DNA from: Dictyophora rubrovolvata
Lineage: Eukaryota; Basidiomycota; Agaricomycetes; Phallales; Phallaceae
Assembly (NCBI GenBank): GCA_029959195.1
Contig: CP114120.1
Location: 1,116,001 to 1,180,000 of the forward strand
Direction of reading: 5' to 3'
Length of the DNA: 64,000 nucleotides
Part shown: in pieces, positions 23,623 to 36,036 of the stretch
Numbering within the stretch: position 1 is the stretch's first letter
Layout of the letters: every line of letters starts with the position of its first letter
Notes under the pieces: model-generated
What the model was told of the DNA's origin: nothing
The model's input: the letters and a program-made list of their open reading frames with translations, nothing else
Database searches by the model: none
Program-made: the position numbers and the translations under genes

Positions 23623-26600
23623 TTACTCCCCATGATGAATGAAATCCCAACAGATTTTCCCTGGTTCAGTACCTAGCACCTCTTGAATTTGTTCAACCTT
23701 CATGGCACATAGTGCTTGGACATTAAAAACCCTTCCCATAACATATCGCACATTTTTGTCAGTCATACCCGGAAACGAATGTAATAGTTCTTCCGCCCCC
23801 GTATTCCAGTTGTTAGCCACGGACATTCCGTCTTCTCCACCCATCGCGGCAGCTTTGAATACATCGGGTTCATGGTTATTCAGTTTTAAGTCTTTGAATA
23901 TCTCGGCAGTTGCATATGGAGAGGATGACCAAATTATTCGTAGGCGCGGGAAAGACAAAGTCAACAAAACCAATTTAGATTGCACAGAAACAGTGGCTGA
24001 ACCACATCCCCGTGTGTTCTCAGTCTGCCTTTTTGAGGGATACTTTCCGTCCTCTTTTTTGAAGGATTTAACTTCCGAAACCGTCTGTAATGAGTTAGTT
24101 CGACCTGTTATTCTGCTTGAATCGAAGATATCCCCGCTAACCTTTAAGGAAAACGCTTTGTTTTCTTCAAACTCAATCAACAATATCGGCTGTTTATAAT
24201 GCAATGACATCAATTCACATTGTGTATATCTGGTTGTGTCATTGCAAGTGAGCCACTGAAAGAAAAAGAAAAAGAAAAAACAAAGCACTGACAGTCGGCC
24301 CGTGTTCAAGCTCGAAATAAGATCAGGAATACTTTTCCTTTCGACGCAGATATCAGGGGTAAGGATATAATCTCCAATTATCAGTGTTGCAGGAATTATT
24401 TTGATGTTAGTAGCATGTAGTAAATTCGGCAGAGTAGATCTGAACTCCCGCATATCAACAATGACCTGGTAGGCAGCATATAATTCAGTTATAGACTAAT
24501 CTAGGGAGAGGTTCTACCTGAGGAGTTTGCAACGTTGCTATTTTTCCACCACCGGCTATGCGAGTATTAAGGGCACGTAAGCGAACATCGGATGTCCGGT
24601 TTTCGTTCAAGATAGGCATGAGCATGCTCTACATTCAGTAAATTATAGGGCTTGTTATGTTGCAGAGAGAGAGAAACTATTACTCCACGCTCTCTGATCA
24701 AACGCTCAAAACTATCTTTTTCTCGACGCAAACCATATAAATACTTGTGCTCCTCACAGCTCATGGAGTAGAACATGAAGTAAATTCTAACGGCGAGTCC
24801 CGGATTAGAATTGCGGTACACCTGTTAAAGCGCTAGAAGATATGACCGGGGCAGGAAGACATTAAACTTACTTCAATTCGACGGATGAAGTCCTGATTAG
24901 GCTCGTATAAAATGACGAAACGCGGATTTATGTCAGCTAGTACGTCATCATCAGTATCGTCAGAATATGCTCTGATAACAACTGTCTGTTCTGGGAGTAG
25001 CAGTCCAAAGTGGGCATCGAACGTTGCTTCAGTGCGCTGTTTCGGACGAGGAGTCCATAAATCCCTAAGAGTAGATAGGCAAGTTTACTTATCCGAAAGG
25101 TTGCTTCGGACAATTGAATACAAACCCTTGTGGCGGGTCCATGGATATCTCAGCCTCCCCTGAAATGGCGTCCTGTGTCTGAGACTCCGCGCGTGAGCAA
25201 CTTCCTGGGGCACCCCCTCTAATGCGTCGACGTTTCACCGCTCTCTCCATCCTTTCCTTGTCTTTTTTCACCAACGCTTCGCTCAAGGCAGCCCGAGGCT
25301 TCTCCGGCGCCAAGGGAGCATCCTGTTTTAACGCGCTATTTGACTTTGTCGATTTCTCCATTTTATGAAGATACGATTTCCAACGCAGATATTCTTGTAA
25401 GCGATCCGTCAACATTCGGCGACCTTGTCTGTTTTTGGGTTCGGCTGGGTCTCGCAAATCGAGATAATCGCGCAAAACAGTACATGTGCGAGTAGACGAT
25501 GTCATTATTAGCACATTATTCGTTCCAACTTGGTCTGGACCCGACTGAATGAATAGGGAAAATGAGCTGTACTAATTAAAGAACGCACCGTGAAGTCCGG
25601 GATTATCGTTCATCAGCTGTTCAATTTCAGCCAATACGTCCACTAAAAGAGACCATTTTGGAGGTTCTTCCAGCACAGGTTCTATATTTTGGAGCTGATG
25701 ACTAGTAGACTGGGCACGAGTAGATGTTCTCTCTATTTCGTCTAGAACTTCCCATTCCGCCTCAAATCCATCGACACTTTGCTTTTCAGGCGACTTGTAA
25801 TTCTCAACATAACACCGTTGTTTTGCGACGCTAATAATCGTATGTGCTGCATCTGTTGTCAACCAGGGAGGCCGTTCAGTCTGACTAAATAGAGAATCTG
25901 AAGATGGTGTATAGGTGGCAACGATCGTTTCAAGATATGCGTAGAAATCTAAGGGATCGTAGGAAAGGAGGCACCTTTTGATATTGAACGATCGGGATAA
26001 AATATCGCTGACGGCTGCCAAAAGGTTCACCACTTACGATAACAATTTGCGTAAAACGCTAAGGTCGGCTACCAACCGCTTGGTGCGGGGACCGACTTTA
26101 TTCCATACTGGGTCCAGCTGATGCCGAACAGTTGCATCGAATGAGCGAAAGTAAACTCCTTTTATATCCAAATCCTCCAAATCGAGCTGCGAGGAGGGTT
26201 AAGCGTATATAAATACGAAACATGTATGAAAGGACCCTTACAGAGGTGTTGCTTCGTTTTAGATCATTGAGGGTAGTTGTCATGCATGCGATAATTGCTT
26301 CATGGATGTCTTGCATGGATGCAGACATGTTCTGTGATAGCTCTATCACATCTGCCTTTCGCTTCTCCAAAGAGCTTTGTATTTCCTCGTGGAATCTATT
26401 GAGATTGAACATGGAATGATCATAAATTCAAATAATCCGATGTCACCTGGGATATAGGTGTACTGTTCTTATCTACAGCAAGTTCGATTGTGAATGATAG
26501 GGAATTGTATTACGCATACCTGAAGCTCTTTAAGGATATTTCTGAGAGGGAACAAACCTGAGGTAATCTGTTCAGGCTGATCTGAAAATGCCTTTAAGAA

Positions 26601-27208
26601 GCCTGCTGGATTGCGGTCGCGGTAGAGTCGTGTGATAAACGCGGTGGCGTCCAACGCTGTCACCCTGAACAGGAGGTGAACAAAAACCAGAGATGGGGGG
26701 AAACCATGCACCTTTCTGCATGCGTAATGATCAACCCCGTTATTTTATCAACGGGAACATCTGACTGTAGTAAGTCAACAATCAATATGCGCGACGTTAC
26801 AGAGACAAGGCCTCCGGTTTTGTACAGGATTTGGCTAAAAGCATATTTGGTCAAATTGCGGCGTTTTATGAAAACGCATCGCGCCACCAACCGTTCCTTT
26901 CTGGGAGTCTCGAACCCAACTATTTTCAAGGTAGGTCGGCAACCCATGATACTTAGTGATTCTCGTATAGCATTCTCCTCGTCGGGCGATGCGTTGACTA
27001 GGAATGTGCATGAGGATTGGCCGGTTTGATGAGCAAAGAAACAAGGCTCACCAAGAAATATTAACGTGTTGGGTACATTGAAAGTCTTTAACAGAGTGCA
27101 GATAAGGCTCCGAAGGCCTAGACCTCGAGCAAGAATTGTCAATGAAGATTCATTTGGATCGGAAAGCTTTTTAAGTAGAGTTAAAAAGTATGGTAGCATC
27201 ATTGTCAC
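23623..27208 (-). CDS. XPF/Rad1-type structure-specific endonuclease
   Basis: Catalytic subunit of the XPF-ERCC1 (Rad1-Rad10) nuclease that incises 5' of lesions in nucleotide excision repair and acts in recombination, in the nucleus. It starts MTMMLPYFLTLLKKLSD, then LTILARGLGLRSLICTLLKT and, over an intron, VNASPDEENAIRESL. The degenerate SF2 helicase half continues with ILIVDLLQSDVPVDKITGLI, TAFITRLYRDRNPAGFLKAF and RKLLSYDPLDFYAYLETIV. The ERCC4 nuclease motif GDYILTPDICVERKSIPDL is intact (GDx..ERKxxxD), followed by QPILLIEFEENKAFSL. The C-terminal tandem helix-hairpin-helix region (LLHSFPGMTDKNVRYVMGRV) ends FIHHGE at 23623. There are about 15 introns. It is divergent from the DOPA-dioxygenase gene, 126 bases apart. 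Confidence 0.92.
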
Positions 27209-27334
27209 AAAAACAAGTCATTCACATCCGAGCCGTCCGTGGTTGTGTTGTACGATTGCCACTGTGCGTAACGCGGTGACTTTGTCTCGACTGTCGTCAC
27301 AAGCACAAGCGAGATCCGATCACTCCCTGGTGCC

Positions 27335-28328
27335 ATGCAGCTTCATACTAGTGAGCGCACTCCATCCGATGATCTTGAGGAAGTAGTTGAAAGTGAAATA
27401 AAGTATGTGTTTTGATGTTCATGTTGGATTTATCTTGGAGACAGTTTCGTTACTTCAGGGAATGGCACTTTCGTAAGCTGGTCAAGAATGCGATCAACAA
27501 ACATCCGTTAATGCTGCCTTTTGTCAGATATATATTTCTTGCAGGACAATCAAAAGCAACGTTCTGAAGCTCTTGCTCTCAGGGATGCAGTCCTGAATTT
27601 ACGTCGTCAGGGTGCCTTCGTAGCAGTTCCTTTGAAGACAGTTAATTTCGGCCCTAGGGGCCCTCATCCTGCTGGTATGTTACTCTTGTCCTCAGGTCTA
27701 GTAAGCCAGCTAGTCTTCATCATCTTTATCGTATCAGGTTCTTATGAAATCTGGTGTCCGTCCGAATCTTTCGTGTCCTTGTATTCTTATCTCTGTCAGA
27801 ATATAGGAACATTGAGGTCCGTATTGTTCTTGTTTCTTCTTATGTCACAAAAGTGCAAGTATTTTAGCATTCTCGTTCACCCTCTGACACAGGAAGAGGC
27901 ACGTTTACCTTCTGGTCGATTCTTGTTATAGAGATTATTAACATCAGGCGATCGATCGGGATAGCTAGCGCAAGTGATATTTTTTTCGTCTATTGGAAAG
28001 AATGCTTATATGTCAGCATAAACTATAAACAGAGATCATGACTCACGAAAGGCCTGGATTGGTCAACCATGGCCTATAGACCTGTCCAAACTCCCCGAAC
28101 TATCTGAGTCTGTTCCGCTTCAATATCCCAGCTTAGGCACGTTTTTAGAGACACTATTGTCTATTATTGCTTCTTACAATTTACTTGCTTGATTATTTTC
28201 TAGGAATGGGTTACTCATCTAAAAAACCGCAGCCAACGTTGAGTGAACTTCGCAAGAGAGGTGCAGAGACAGAAGAGCTGTTGAAGCATGAGCCCGACGC
28301 TGCTCCAGCACCTACAGACCTCGATTGA
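27335..28328 (+). CDS. DOPA 4,5-dioxygenase family protein
   Basis: Extradiol-type ring-cleaving dioxygenase family that includes Amanita DodA, which opens DOPA toward betalain-type pigments; in most fungi the substrate is unproven. It starts MQLHTSERTPSDDLEEVVES. The junction TTTC|gtaagc...gtcag|AT restores EWHFHIYFLQDNQKQRSEAL, with the metal-binding WHFH. Next come LNLRRQGAFVAVPLKTVNFG, GPHPAGSYEIW, ILVHPLTQEE, RDHDSRKAWIGQPWPIDLSK and a C-terminal exon ending EPDAAPAPTDLD (stop 28326-28328). The histidines of WHFH, GPHP and VHPLT are kept. The splice between LTQEE and RDH could not be resolved with a clean GT-AG phase. The other junctions read well. Confidence 0.82.
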
Positions 28329-28585
28329 AATGATCAAATGATTATCATGCATCGTCTTGTAAATTTAGTATTCAATTGATTTCAATGGGTTAACGCATGT
28401 GACGGTGATACACAGCTAAGGGTTAAATGGTGGGCTTCATTACCTCTTATGTACCTCACGACCGGTTTCACGCTTAAGAAGAAGCAAGTAGTATCTGACA
28501 CAGCCAGAGGCAAAGGGTGGTAGATCGTTTCGTAGTTGACATTAATAGTCCATTGGACAGCATACATATAACAAAAAAGGCTATC

Positions 28586-30884
28586 TCAAGCAAACCTGAC
28601 TTTTTCACCTGGTCGCCCCTCAGAAAGGAGAACAACAGCCTGAATCCCCAAATCAATTTATCAGCATCTTTCAAGGGACGAAGTAATAACATAACCTACA
28701 TATTTTCCGCTGATCTTCCACCCAGGCTCCTTCTCATCGAGATTTTCAGCTATTTCGGGATTCGGGAAGCCGACCACCACGTCAGACTAATTGTGATTAG
28801 AAAAATCTGGTCGCCACTCAAAACACATGCATACCTTAATAGTCCTCATTGAACAAACTCTTGGGGCACCGGCATTACTAGCCATGGGACCAATTGCGTC
28901 CTCAAACGAAGTGGTGCTTGGAGCCGCGCAGTCATATGTCAATTTACGATGGTTGAGGTCTCCTTTGAATATCACTAAACGAGCCCGAGAGAGATGCAGG
29001 AATAAATCAGGTGCCTCTGAGCTTAAATCCCACTGTACATATTTAAAAGTTGGGAAACATTATATGTGAGGAGCGACTTACAAAAGTATAACCAGTACAC
29101 CAAAAGGGATGTTGTTCATAGGTCCATATACCATCCCTTTCGTACTGCTTCCAGCGTTGACCCATCCGTCGTAAAGACTCAATGTCCGTCTGTTATGGTG
29201 TTCACATTAGTTAATGCATAGAAGCGAAGCAGAGGTGCTCTTCTTTTCATACCTCTGAAGCAGATGGAAACAGGTGGCCATACACCATTGTATTCAAAAG
29301 CCAGCTCCAATCTTTACGAGTGACATCACTAACGAACCACGGTATGCGTTTACCATGGAATCGAATTTGAGACGCAAGTCCTGATTGGATGAGATAATCG
29401 GCTGTCATTAGAAGAATGAAAAAAAAAACGGGGGTTCAAAACATAAATATATACATATTCAATGAAATTGGCGTACCAAAGACACAATCACAATAAAGTT
29501 CGAAACCAGCGTTATCAAGAACGAAATCAACACGACCGCCTCGAACGGACGGTTCGGAAATAGTTTCCCACAGCTGTGGAAGGTGATTGCCGAGTATACT
29601 GTAAGAAAAGAAATATTGAGTTTAGATTGTTGCGACAAGATTTTGTTTTCATACTTTTTTTCTGTGGCTGCAAGATGTTCACCACCGGTACTTTGTAAAC
29701 TCTTAATTTGTTCTTCCGTCATATTGATGAGTAGACTAAGGTCGGTAGAATTCCCCCATAGACAAACTAGAAAAACAAGCGGAATCGTCACACGGTCTAG
29801 CATACGCGGCAAACAATCCAATCATTAAATAATACCTTGAGCCAACTCCAAGAACATCAATCTCTTCTTCTCCCATCCCTCCTCGCTATCGGTTGTGGAT
29901 ATTGGTTCAGCAAAACGGGTTGAAAGCTCAAAAACAGCATCAGCGGAACGAGAAAATGTGTCGCATTTCTGACGGAAGAAGACATCATAATCCTGAACGA
30001 AACGATGTTTCGTTTAGCTTAAACGTGTTCTATATCCAAAATGATGAGCACCAACCTTCCAAAAGCGACTGACACTGAAGCATTCGTGCAGGCGGCGGTA
30101 CTTGTAGGCTTCGGCGAACAACCAAGGCGCATTCATGAAATCTTTCCCTATGCGCATGCGAAAGTGACGATTGATGTCAGACTGGAACGAGGAAAAAAGA
30201 AAGGAGCATGAGGTTATTTTACCTTGAAAGTATCGAGCGATTTCCTTGTTCCACAAGGCTACATCGCCTTCACCATCGTCGGCAATTGGTCGTAATTTGC
30301 TACATTCTTGTCAGGAACAGAACAAAAAACTGACGATTGGAAGGAAACACGAACTGATTTGCACTCAGATTCTCCATGAGCTCATCCATTCTCTTGGTGC
30401 ATTCGACCAAGTCTTCGATCCTATCCACTTCCCACTGGCTGTTGAGAGTCTTTACGACGTCTTCAATGGCCTTGCCCAGGATAGTGGGCAGACGGACACC
30501 CATGGTAGCATGAGCAAAGGAGAACTCGTGATAGCCACGGAAAGCTGGCCATGGTGGGTTGTTGGGATCAATGCGAGAAGGAGTACGGGGACCGGAGGGG
30601 GGGATTTCTTTCCGAGACGGTAGATGCCCGAGAGTGAGTGTTATCTTATCTGGAGCGGTGGACATATTATGGCCTGGAGGAAGATGAGAGGGTGAAGATT
30701 GAGTGAGAGGGGGAGACGAGGAAGCAGATGTCAAGCTATCTTCGAGCTCAAGGTCGAGGTCTAAAGCTGAGGAGTCGTTGGTTGGGGAGTGGATGTGTTG
30801 GAAAGGCTCTTGGTGGTGGGCAACTATGACGGGGAAGTATGATCCCTGTTGTGACGAATGGTGGAGTGAATTTGAAGTAGACAT
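28586..30884 (-). CDS. ARMT1/DUF89 damage-control phosphatase
   Basis: Metal-dependent phosphatase of the DUF89 family (ARMT1 subgroup), which hydrolyses damaged or surplus sugar phosphates such as fructose-1-phosphate; a protein carboxyl-methylation role has also been proposed for the human homologue. The N-terminus is low complexity, then PPWPAFRGYHEFSFAHATMG, VRLPTILGKAIEDVVKTLNS, APWLFAEAYKYRRLHECF, and the metal-site motif VDFVLDNAGFELYCDCVFAD (about 29500). IRFHGKRIPWFVSDVTRKDW and the second motif VIFKGDLNHRKLTYDC follow. It ends GEKVRFA at 28586. All key Asp/Asn residues (DNAGFE, GDLNxRKL) are present. The start at 30884 lies about 80 bases behind a TATA-like box. A second in-frame ATG (about 30663) could also serve. 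Confidence 0.87.
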
Positions 30885-31290
30885 ACTGTGAAGAGCTGAG
30901 CTGGCAGAGCGTGCGCTGTCAGTGCCGATATGAAGCAGGGATGAGACTGCCAGCGGACTGTGTTTTTATATAACTGTTTCACAATCAAAAAAGGCTTGTC
31001 GAAAACGAGAAAAACAGGCTGAAAAACAGAGGTGAGTTCACGAAAAAGGCAGCAGCAATCAATATCAATTCCTCTTTCTCCACCTCGAGGTCCGATGGAT
31101 CTGCAGCTCTTCGGAGCTCTCCCTTTTTTTGTGGGGTGCTTTCGGGAAGCGGTCAATGACGTCACATGCAGATTGCGCCAAACTTCTTTCCGGCTGTGCC
31201 GAACTCGGCTGAGATTTGGGGTTTAAAAATGGATTTCCAATACAGATTACAACGCTGATTACTAATTTAGTCTTTAAGCACACTTCAGCT
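30885..31290. other. Intergenic between ARMT1-like start and RING-PBZ stop
   Basis: Both neighbours are on the minus strand, so this holds the 3' end of the RING gene and the ARMT1-like promoter. The short plus-strand frame here (31032-31226) has no family motif. Confidence 0.5.
30964..30974 (-). promoter_or_regulatory. TATA-like box of the ARMT1-like gene
   Basis: On the minus strand TTATATAAAAA lies 79-90 bases upstream of the ATG at 30884. Confidence 0.35.
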
Positions 31291-33095
31291 TCAGCGTCCA
31301 TGTGTGTTCTCGCAAATGTGCTACATACATACAGTGCCTCGGTCAGCCTTTGATTTACGCAAATGGATAGATATATCACCCGACATTGTATCTTTCCGCG
31401 TGAGAACGGCTATGTCTCTGTGTCCGACATTCTCTTCCGTACCTGGAAAACGAAAATAAATTTCCGATAGTAAACCACAGATCACACTCGACCCTTTAAT
31501 CTCTCACTCACCAACAGTCAGGCCTGACCGATAATATATCTGCAAACAACAAATTCATCGCCAGTGGATATATCTTCATTGGAGTATAGCTCTTACTGTC
31601 TCCTCTGTCAAAGCTACGCTTTCTCTCTTCCCTCCACCACTCAAATAGCGTCGTATAGAGAATATTCATTACACAGGTACTGCAATACCTCGAGTCTCGC
31701 CCCCATAACCGGTCCGCTTCCGCATCGTTCAAGTCTTCTCGCGTTTGCTCCTGTTTGTGGTCAAACACTCCCGACAGAATATCTCTCATATCCAGAGGTC
31801 GACTTTCGATGTAGTTTTCAAATCTCGTCATTTCCTCAGCATTACTCTTGATTCCAGCGGGAAAGAAATTGACCAATGCCCGCGCGCTCATTAACGGAAG
31901 TTCGGCATCTGTGGACGTGATGCACAAAGATGCATTCGAAACACTTTCATGCATGACTTACTTGAACGCGGGACTAGCTTAATGCCCATAGGGCACCCTT
32001 GAGGGTCTACATTGCTGCAGAATATTCCACTGCATAACGTACCTGGAAAAAATATTCAGGCTCAAACACATCTGTATATGAGTAGACCACTGCGAACAAT
32101 GTATTCCATTGGGAAACCCATTTGGCACATAGTTGCTGCACCGTTCACACTGTTGATGGTCGGACACGCCCTGTCTTTTAAAAAAAAAGGAGTCAATAAA
32201 ATTACATAGAAAACGATATATGATTACAACTGACTTTCCAGTGATGGATGGATCATTTAAAGAGAGTTTCCTTTGGTATCTTTCCGGCGCAGTAGCTGTA
32301 GCTGGGTCTAATCCAACCGCTCGGATCTCCGCTGCACTGGGCAACGGAATCGGGTTCGGACAAACATATCCAGTTGGATTGTTTGCGTCACAGGTAATAC
32401 ATGGCCATAATAATAGACTTGCAACATTGGTCTCGACGCCTTCATCTTCGTCACTCATAACGTCGGACAAGTACTCATCCTCATCATTTTCGTCACCATA
32501 TCTCGCCGGAAAAATTTCTTCATTACTATGAGATGAAGTTTCCGGTGGCAGTGATAGATTCTTTCTTTTCTTGCTAAGATGTGTTATTATTGATTTGAGC
32601 TGAAACGCGGGTTTCGCTGACGTCGATCGAGATTTACAGGTTGGGCAAGTGGAGTGCCTAAACGGACGTGCGTCATTTGTTCGATGCTTCCTTTTTACTG
32701 AGAGAAGATTATAAACTTACCTTCTCCACCAGGAGGCCAAACATCCCTTATCAAATGAGTGTAAACATGGTATTACTACAGGTATTATAGTGTGGAGTGA
32801 ATTCAGACAGAACAGACGCGTGTGTGCACATACTTGTGTATGGTTCCGTCAGCGTGTTAAGACAAATTGCTAACGTATCATAATTTGAATATGTCATGGG
32901 AAAGTATCAAAGAACTATACACGTACTACAGATGAATTCTTCATCAATTGATTGCATACTCAATTGGGAATCAACTCCACCGCCTTCAAGATTATCTTCG
33001 CTTTTCGCCTCATCCGTTTCGCGCTTCCTCTTACCTCTGTCCGTGTCAGTAAGTTCCAATTCACTTCCGTGGCTAGAAGGGTCCCGGTCAGACAT
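31291..33095 (-). CDS. CHFR-like RING E3 ligase with C-terminal PBZ finger
   Basis: Predicted ubiquitin ligase with a poly(ADP-ribose)-binding zinc finger, as in CHFR, but without an FHA domain: the N-terminus is only an acidic/basic low-complexity stretch (MSDRDPSSHGSELELTDTDR). The RING is ICLNTLTEP, then VIPCLHSFDKGCLASWW and STCPTCK. A Ser/Asp/Glu-rich linker follows, then a cysteine-rich region (DHQQCERCSNYVPNG; CSNVDPQGCPMGIK) like that of CHFR. The last exons encode DCW, YGRECRTQRHSRSHAERYN and HICENTHGR, a complete PBZ pattern (C-x5-C, H, H). Joining the last two exons needs a rare GTCGGG donor (intron 31321-31384); without it the frame stops at 31376 and the last His is lost. It is head to head with a PARP gene. 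Confidence 0.8.
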
Positions 33096-33253
33096 CCGTA
33101 GGCAAAGAGATTTTAAGGGACTTGCACGTTTAGGGCGTTACGTAATTTAGGAATGGATGTTCGCTTGTTTGTTTGCAGTGAGAAGCCGCTATTATCGCAC
33201 CCTCGGGCCGACTTGAAAAAGTTTGAAGTTACTTAGTTAAACCGGACCAAAAA
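33096..33253. promoter_or_regulatory. Shared divergent promoter of RING-PBZ and PARP genes
   Basis: Only 158 bases separate the two ATGs, so both genes must draw on this region. No TATA box is obvious. It contains GTTTGTTTGC and a GC-rich stretch near 33190-33210. Confidence 0.6.
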
Positions 33254-36036
33254 ATGCCCCCAAAGTCAAGAAAACCCAGAAGTACTGGTTCCAGCACAGT
33301 TGCTGCTTCTTCAGCAGCATCCAAATCCACCAAACCCGCTTCTGCTGCAGCCGGTACTACTCGAAAGCGCGCACCTGATGCTTCAGATTCTGATGGCGAC
33401 AACAAACCTGCAGCCAAAAAGACAAAACAAGACACTCCAAAAGATCCCAAAATTGTAACAGTTCTGAAACAAACCTCCGTTCCCGTCGATCCGTTCTCAG
33501 GCTTTGTTTGTAAGCCTGATCTTCATTTGTTGCTGTCTAGTTCTGCAATAATCATGTCAACTCTCTTCTCTCATATAAGATACTCACAGAGTTTATGAAG
33601 ATCAAAGTGGGGCGTGGGATGCAATGCTGTTCGTTTTTATTTTGCTCTATCCGCATTGTGCTAAAATTTTATAATCGCATAATCAGTAACCAGACCGACA
33701 TCTCGGGAAAGACAAATAGCAACAAGTCCTATACATCTTCTACTTTACGCTATAACAAACTGATATGCACTTTTTTTTAGATTTTACGTTTTACAACTTT
33801 TACACACCGGGAATAATGACTACACTCTGTTCACTCGATGGGGTCGTGTTGGAGAAACTGGCGCTCACCAGGTAAAGGTGAAATTTTCACATTCAAACAT
33901 AGATAAACACTGTAATAATAGCCGATAGGGGCCATGGAGGGCCGCTTCAGTAGCTATCGACCAGTTCAAGAAACAATTCAAAAGTAAATCCGGTACTGAT
34001 TGGGAGAAACGCCATGGCATGGTCACAAAAAAAGGTAAATGCTTACAATTATGTGGTGACAGTAAACTAATAGGCTGTTTTTATAGGAAAATACGTGTTC
34101 ATAGGTATGGTATGCAACCCACGAGATTATGTCTATCTCAACTTCTATCAGAGCGGGATTTTGAAGACGACTCAAAGAACACAGCTGGTGGTCCCTCAAC
34201 TTCTGGAGAATCTAAAGAAAACACCCAAGTGCCCGATTCAATTTTGGCACCCGAAATACAGGCATGTATAACTTGTTTTAGTCACGATATACTTCTCATA
34301 TATTATTGAAGGAATTTTGCCAATTGATTTTTTCAACGAAGTCCGTTTGTCAGGTTACAACTTTCTTAATGACCTTGAATTGTTTTGGCTATAGGCTTCT
34401 TGATGCACATTTATCAGAAATGAATTATGATGCCAATAAACTGCCTTTAGGTGATTTATACCGATGCACGGGTCTGAACAACTAACATCCTTCTCTCCAG
34501 GAAAACTGGCCAAAGCTACCATTCTCAAAGGCTTCGAAGTGCTCAAGGTAACACTATAACTTTCATTATTACGTACACATATGTGTGTGTATATTGAGCC
34601 ACCTACTAACAGGAATTGGCGGAAGTAATTGAAGACCCTAATCCTGCCAAGTTTGCCCAAAACGGTGGAATCAATGAAGTCTGTGCGGATCTAAGTGGTC
34701 GATACTACTCGTGCGTTTTCAGTGCGCGATAACAATCACTTTCTAAACCAGTGAAATTCAGGTTGATTCCACACAATTTTGGGCGCACTCGTCCTACCAT
34801 CATAAATGACATGTCACTTTTGAAGCACGTACATACTGTTTTCATTTGTCTCTATGGCCACTGCATATCTAATTGTCCTACAGGAGTTGGAGGTTCTGGA
34901 TAACCTTGGGGAGATGGTGACTACAAATTCTCTTTTGAAAGGGAAAGAAGCTTGATTGCTGACGTGTATAAACTAGGAAGTTGCTCATAAAATTATTACT
35001 TCTACCTCGACAACAGATGAAGGCGGGAAAGTCGTCAACCCTCTTGACATGCACTTTAACTCTCTGGGACTGTCGCTGATGGAGCCTGTAGGACGTGGGT
35101 CCAAGGAATTTGACGTACTTCAGGCTTACGTTCATGATACACATGGACACACACATGACTGGTATAAAGTCAATGTTCAACATATCTTTCGAGTTGGCAG
35201 GTAGATATCTATCTCTGGTCTTTCCTTCCTTTTTTTGTATTGAAGAGTCTTTTTGTAGAGACGCTGAAAATCAGGCATTCGGCGAAGCAGGGTATGATAA
35301 ACTGGAGCCTGGTCAGCGTCTTTTATTATGGCACGGTTCTCGATCCACCAATTTTGCTGGTATTCTCAAACAAGGGTTGCGTATTGCCCCACCAGAAGCT
35401 CCTGTCACGGGGTATATGTTTGGAAAGGGCATCTACCTTGCGGATGTAAGCTACAAACAATTTCTTATCAGTTGCTCCAGCTTACACTGTTTCCAAGATG
35501 ATGTCAAAGTCTGCTAATTATTGCTATGCACAGTGCGTGAAAATGTTGGTTCGTACGAACACCATCTAATTTATAATCTATTAATCAGTTTGAGTAATGG
35601 AACTGGCATATTGCTCCTTTGCGAGGCGGCCGTTAAACCCTTTAATGAACTTGAAAATGCTCTCTATGACGCCGATCAAGAGTGCAAAAAACATAACACC
35701 CTGTAAGTTATCGAGAAACGTTTTTGTACTATTTTTTGATCTGTAAACAAAAAAAAACACAGAGCTACAAAAGGTGTAGGAAGGTTCCAGCCTGTTGATT
35801 GGCAAGATGCAGCCGCTGCTTTAGGCCGCTCCGAATTATCAGGAGTTAGCATGCCAGAAGGAAGGGGAAGCGATGTCAATCAGGCTGGCCTTAATCTGCA
35901 GTACAACGAGGTAGTTTCAATCTTTCAATGCCGGCTTTTTCTTTCTCTGATTTGTTTATAGTACATCGTTTACTCCATTTCGCAAATACGCCTACGGTAT
36001 CTTCTTATGGTAAAAATGGGCAGAGATGCTTTCTAA
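33254..36036 (+). CDS. Poly(ADP-ribose) polymerase, WGR-PRD-catalytic (PARP2/3 type)
   Basis: Nuclear enzyme that transfers ADP-ribose from NAD+ to proteins at DNA breaks. The N-terminus is basic, disordered and Ser/Ala-rich ([23 protein letters not shown]-like [10 protein letters not shown]). The WGR domain includes [29 protein letters not shown] and [20 protein letters not shown]. The regulatory helical domain holds [38 protein letters not shown] and [11 protein letters not shown]. The catalytic domain has the H-Y-E triad: [16 protein letters not shown] (His), [10 protein letters not shown] (Tyr) and [20 protein letters not shown] (Glu, near 35920-35980). It ends MGRDAF at 36034-36036. Zinc fingers and BRCT are absent, so break recognition would rest on the WGR domain. 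There are about 12 introns. It is divergent from a PBZ-containing ligase. Confidence 0.92.

Noticed and set aside
24258-24280. GAAA-type repeat in the XPF gene
   Set aside because: A short purine run within an intron, where it serves as the polypyrimidine tract on the minus strand; ordinary.
31032-31226. Plus-strand frame upstream of the ARMT1-like gene
   Set aside because: Short, no motif, in a promoter/3' flank region.
33254-33598. Ser/Ala/Lys-rich N-terminus considered as a separate small protein
   Set aside because: It continues through introns into the WGR and catalytic PARP exons on the same strand.
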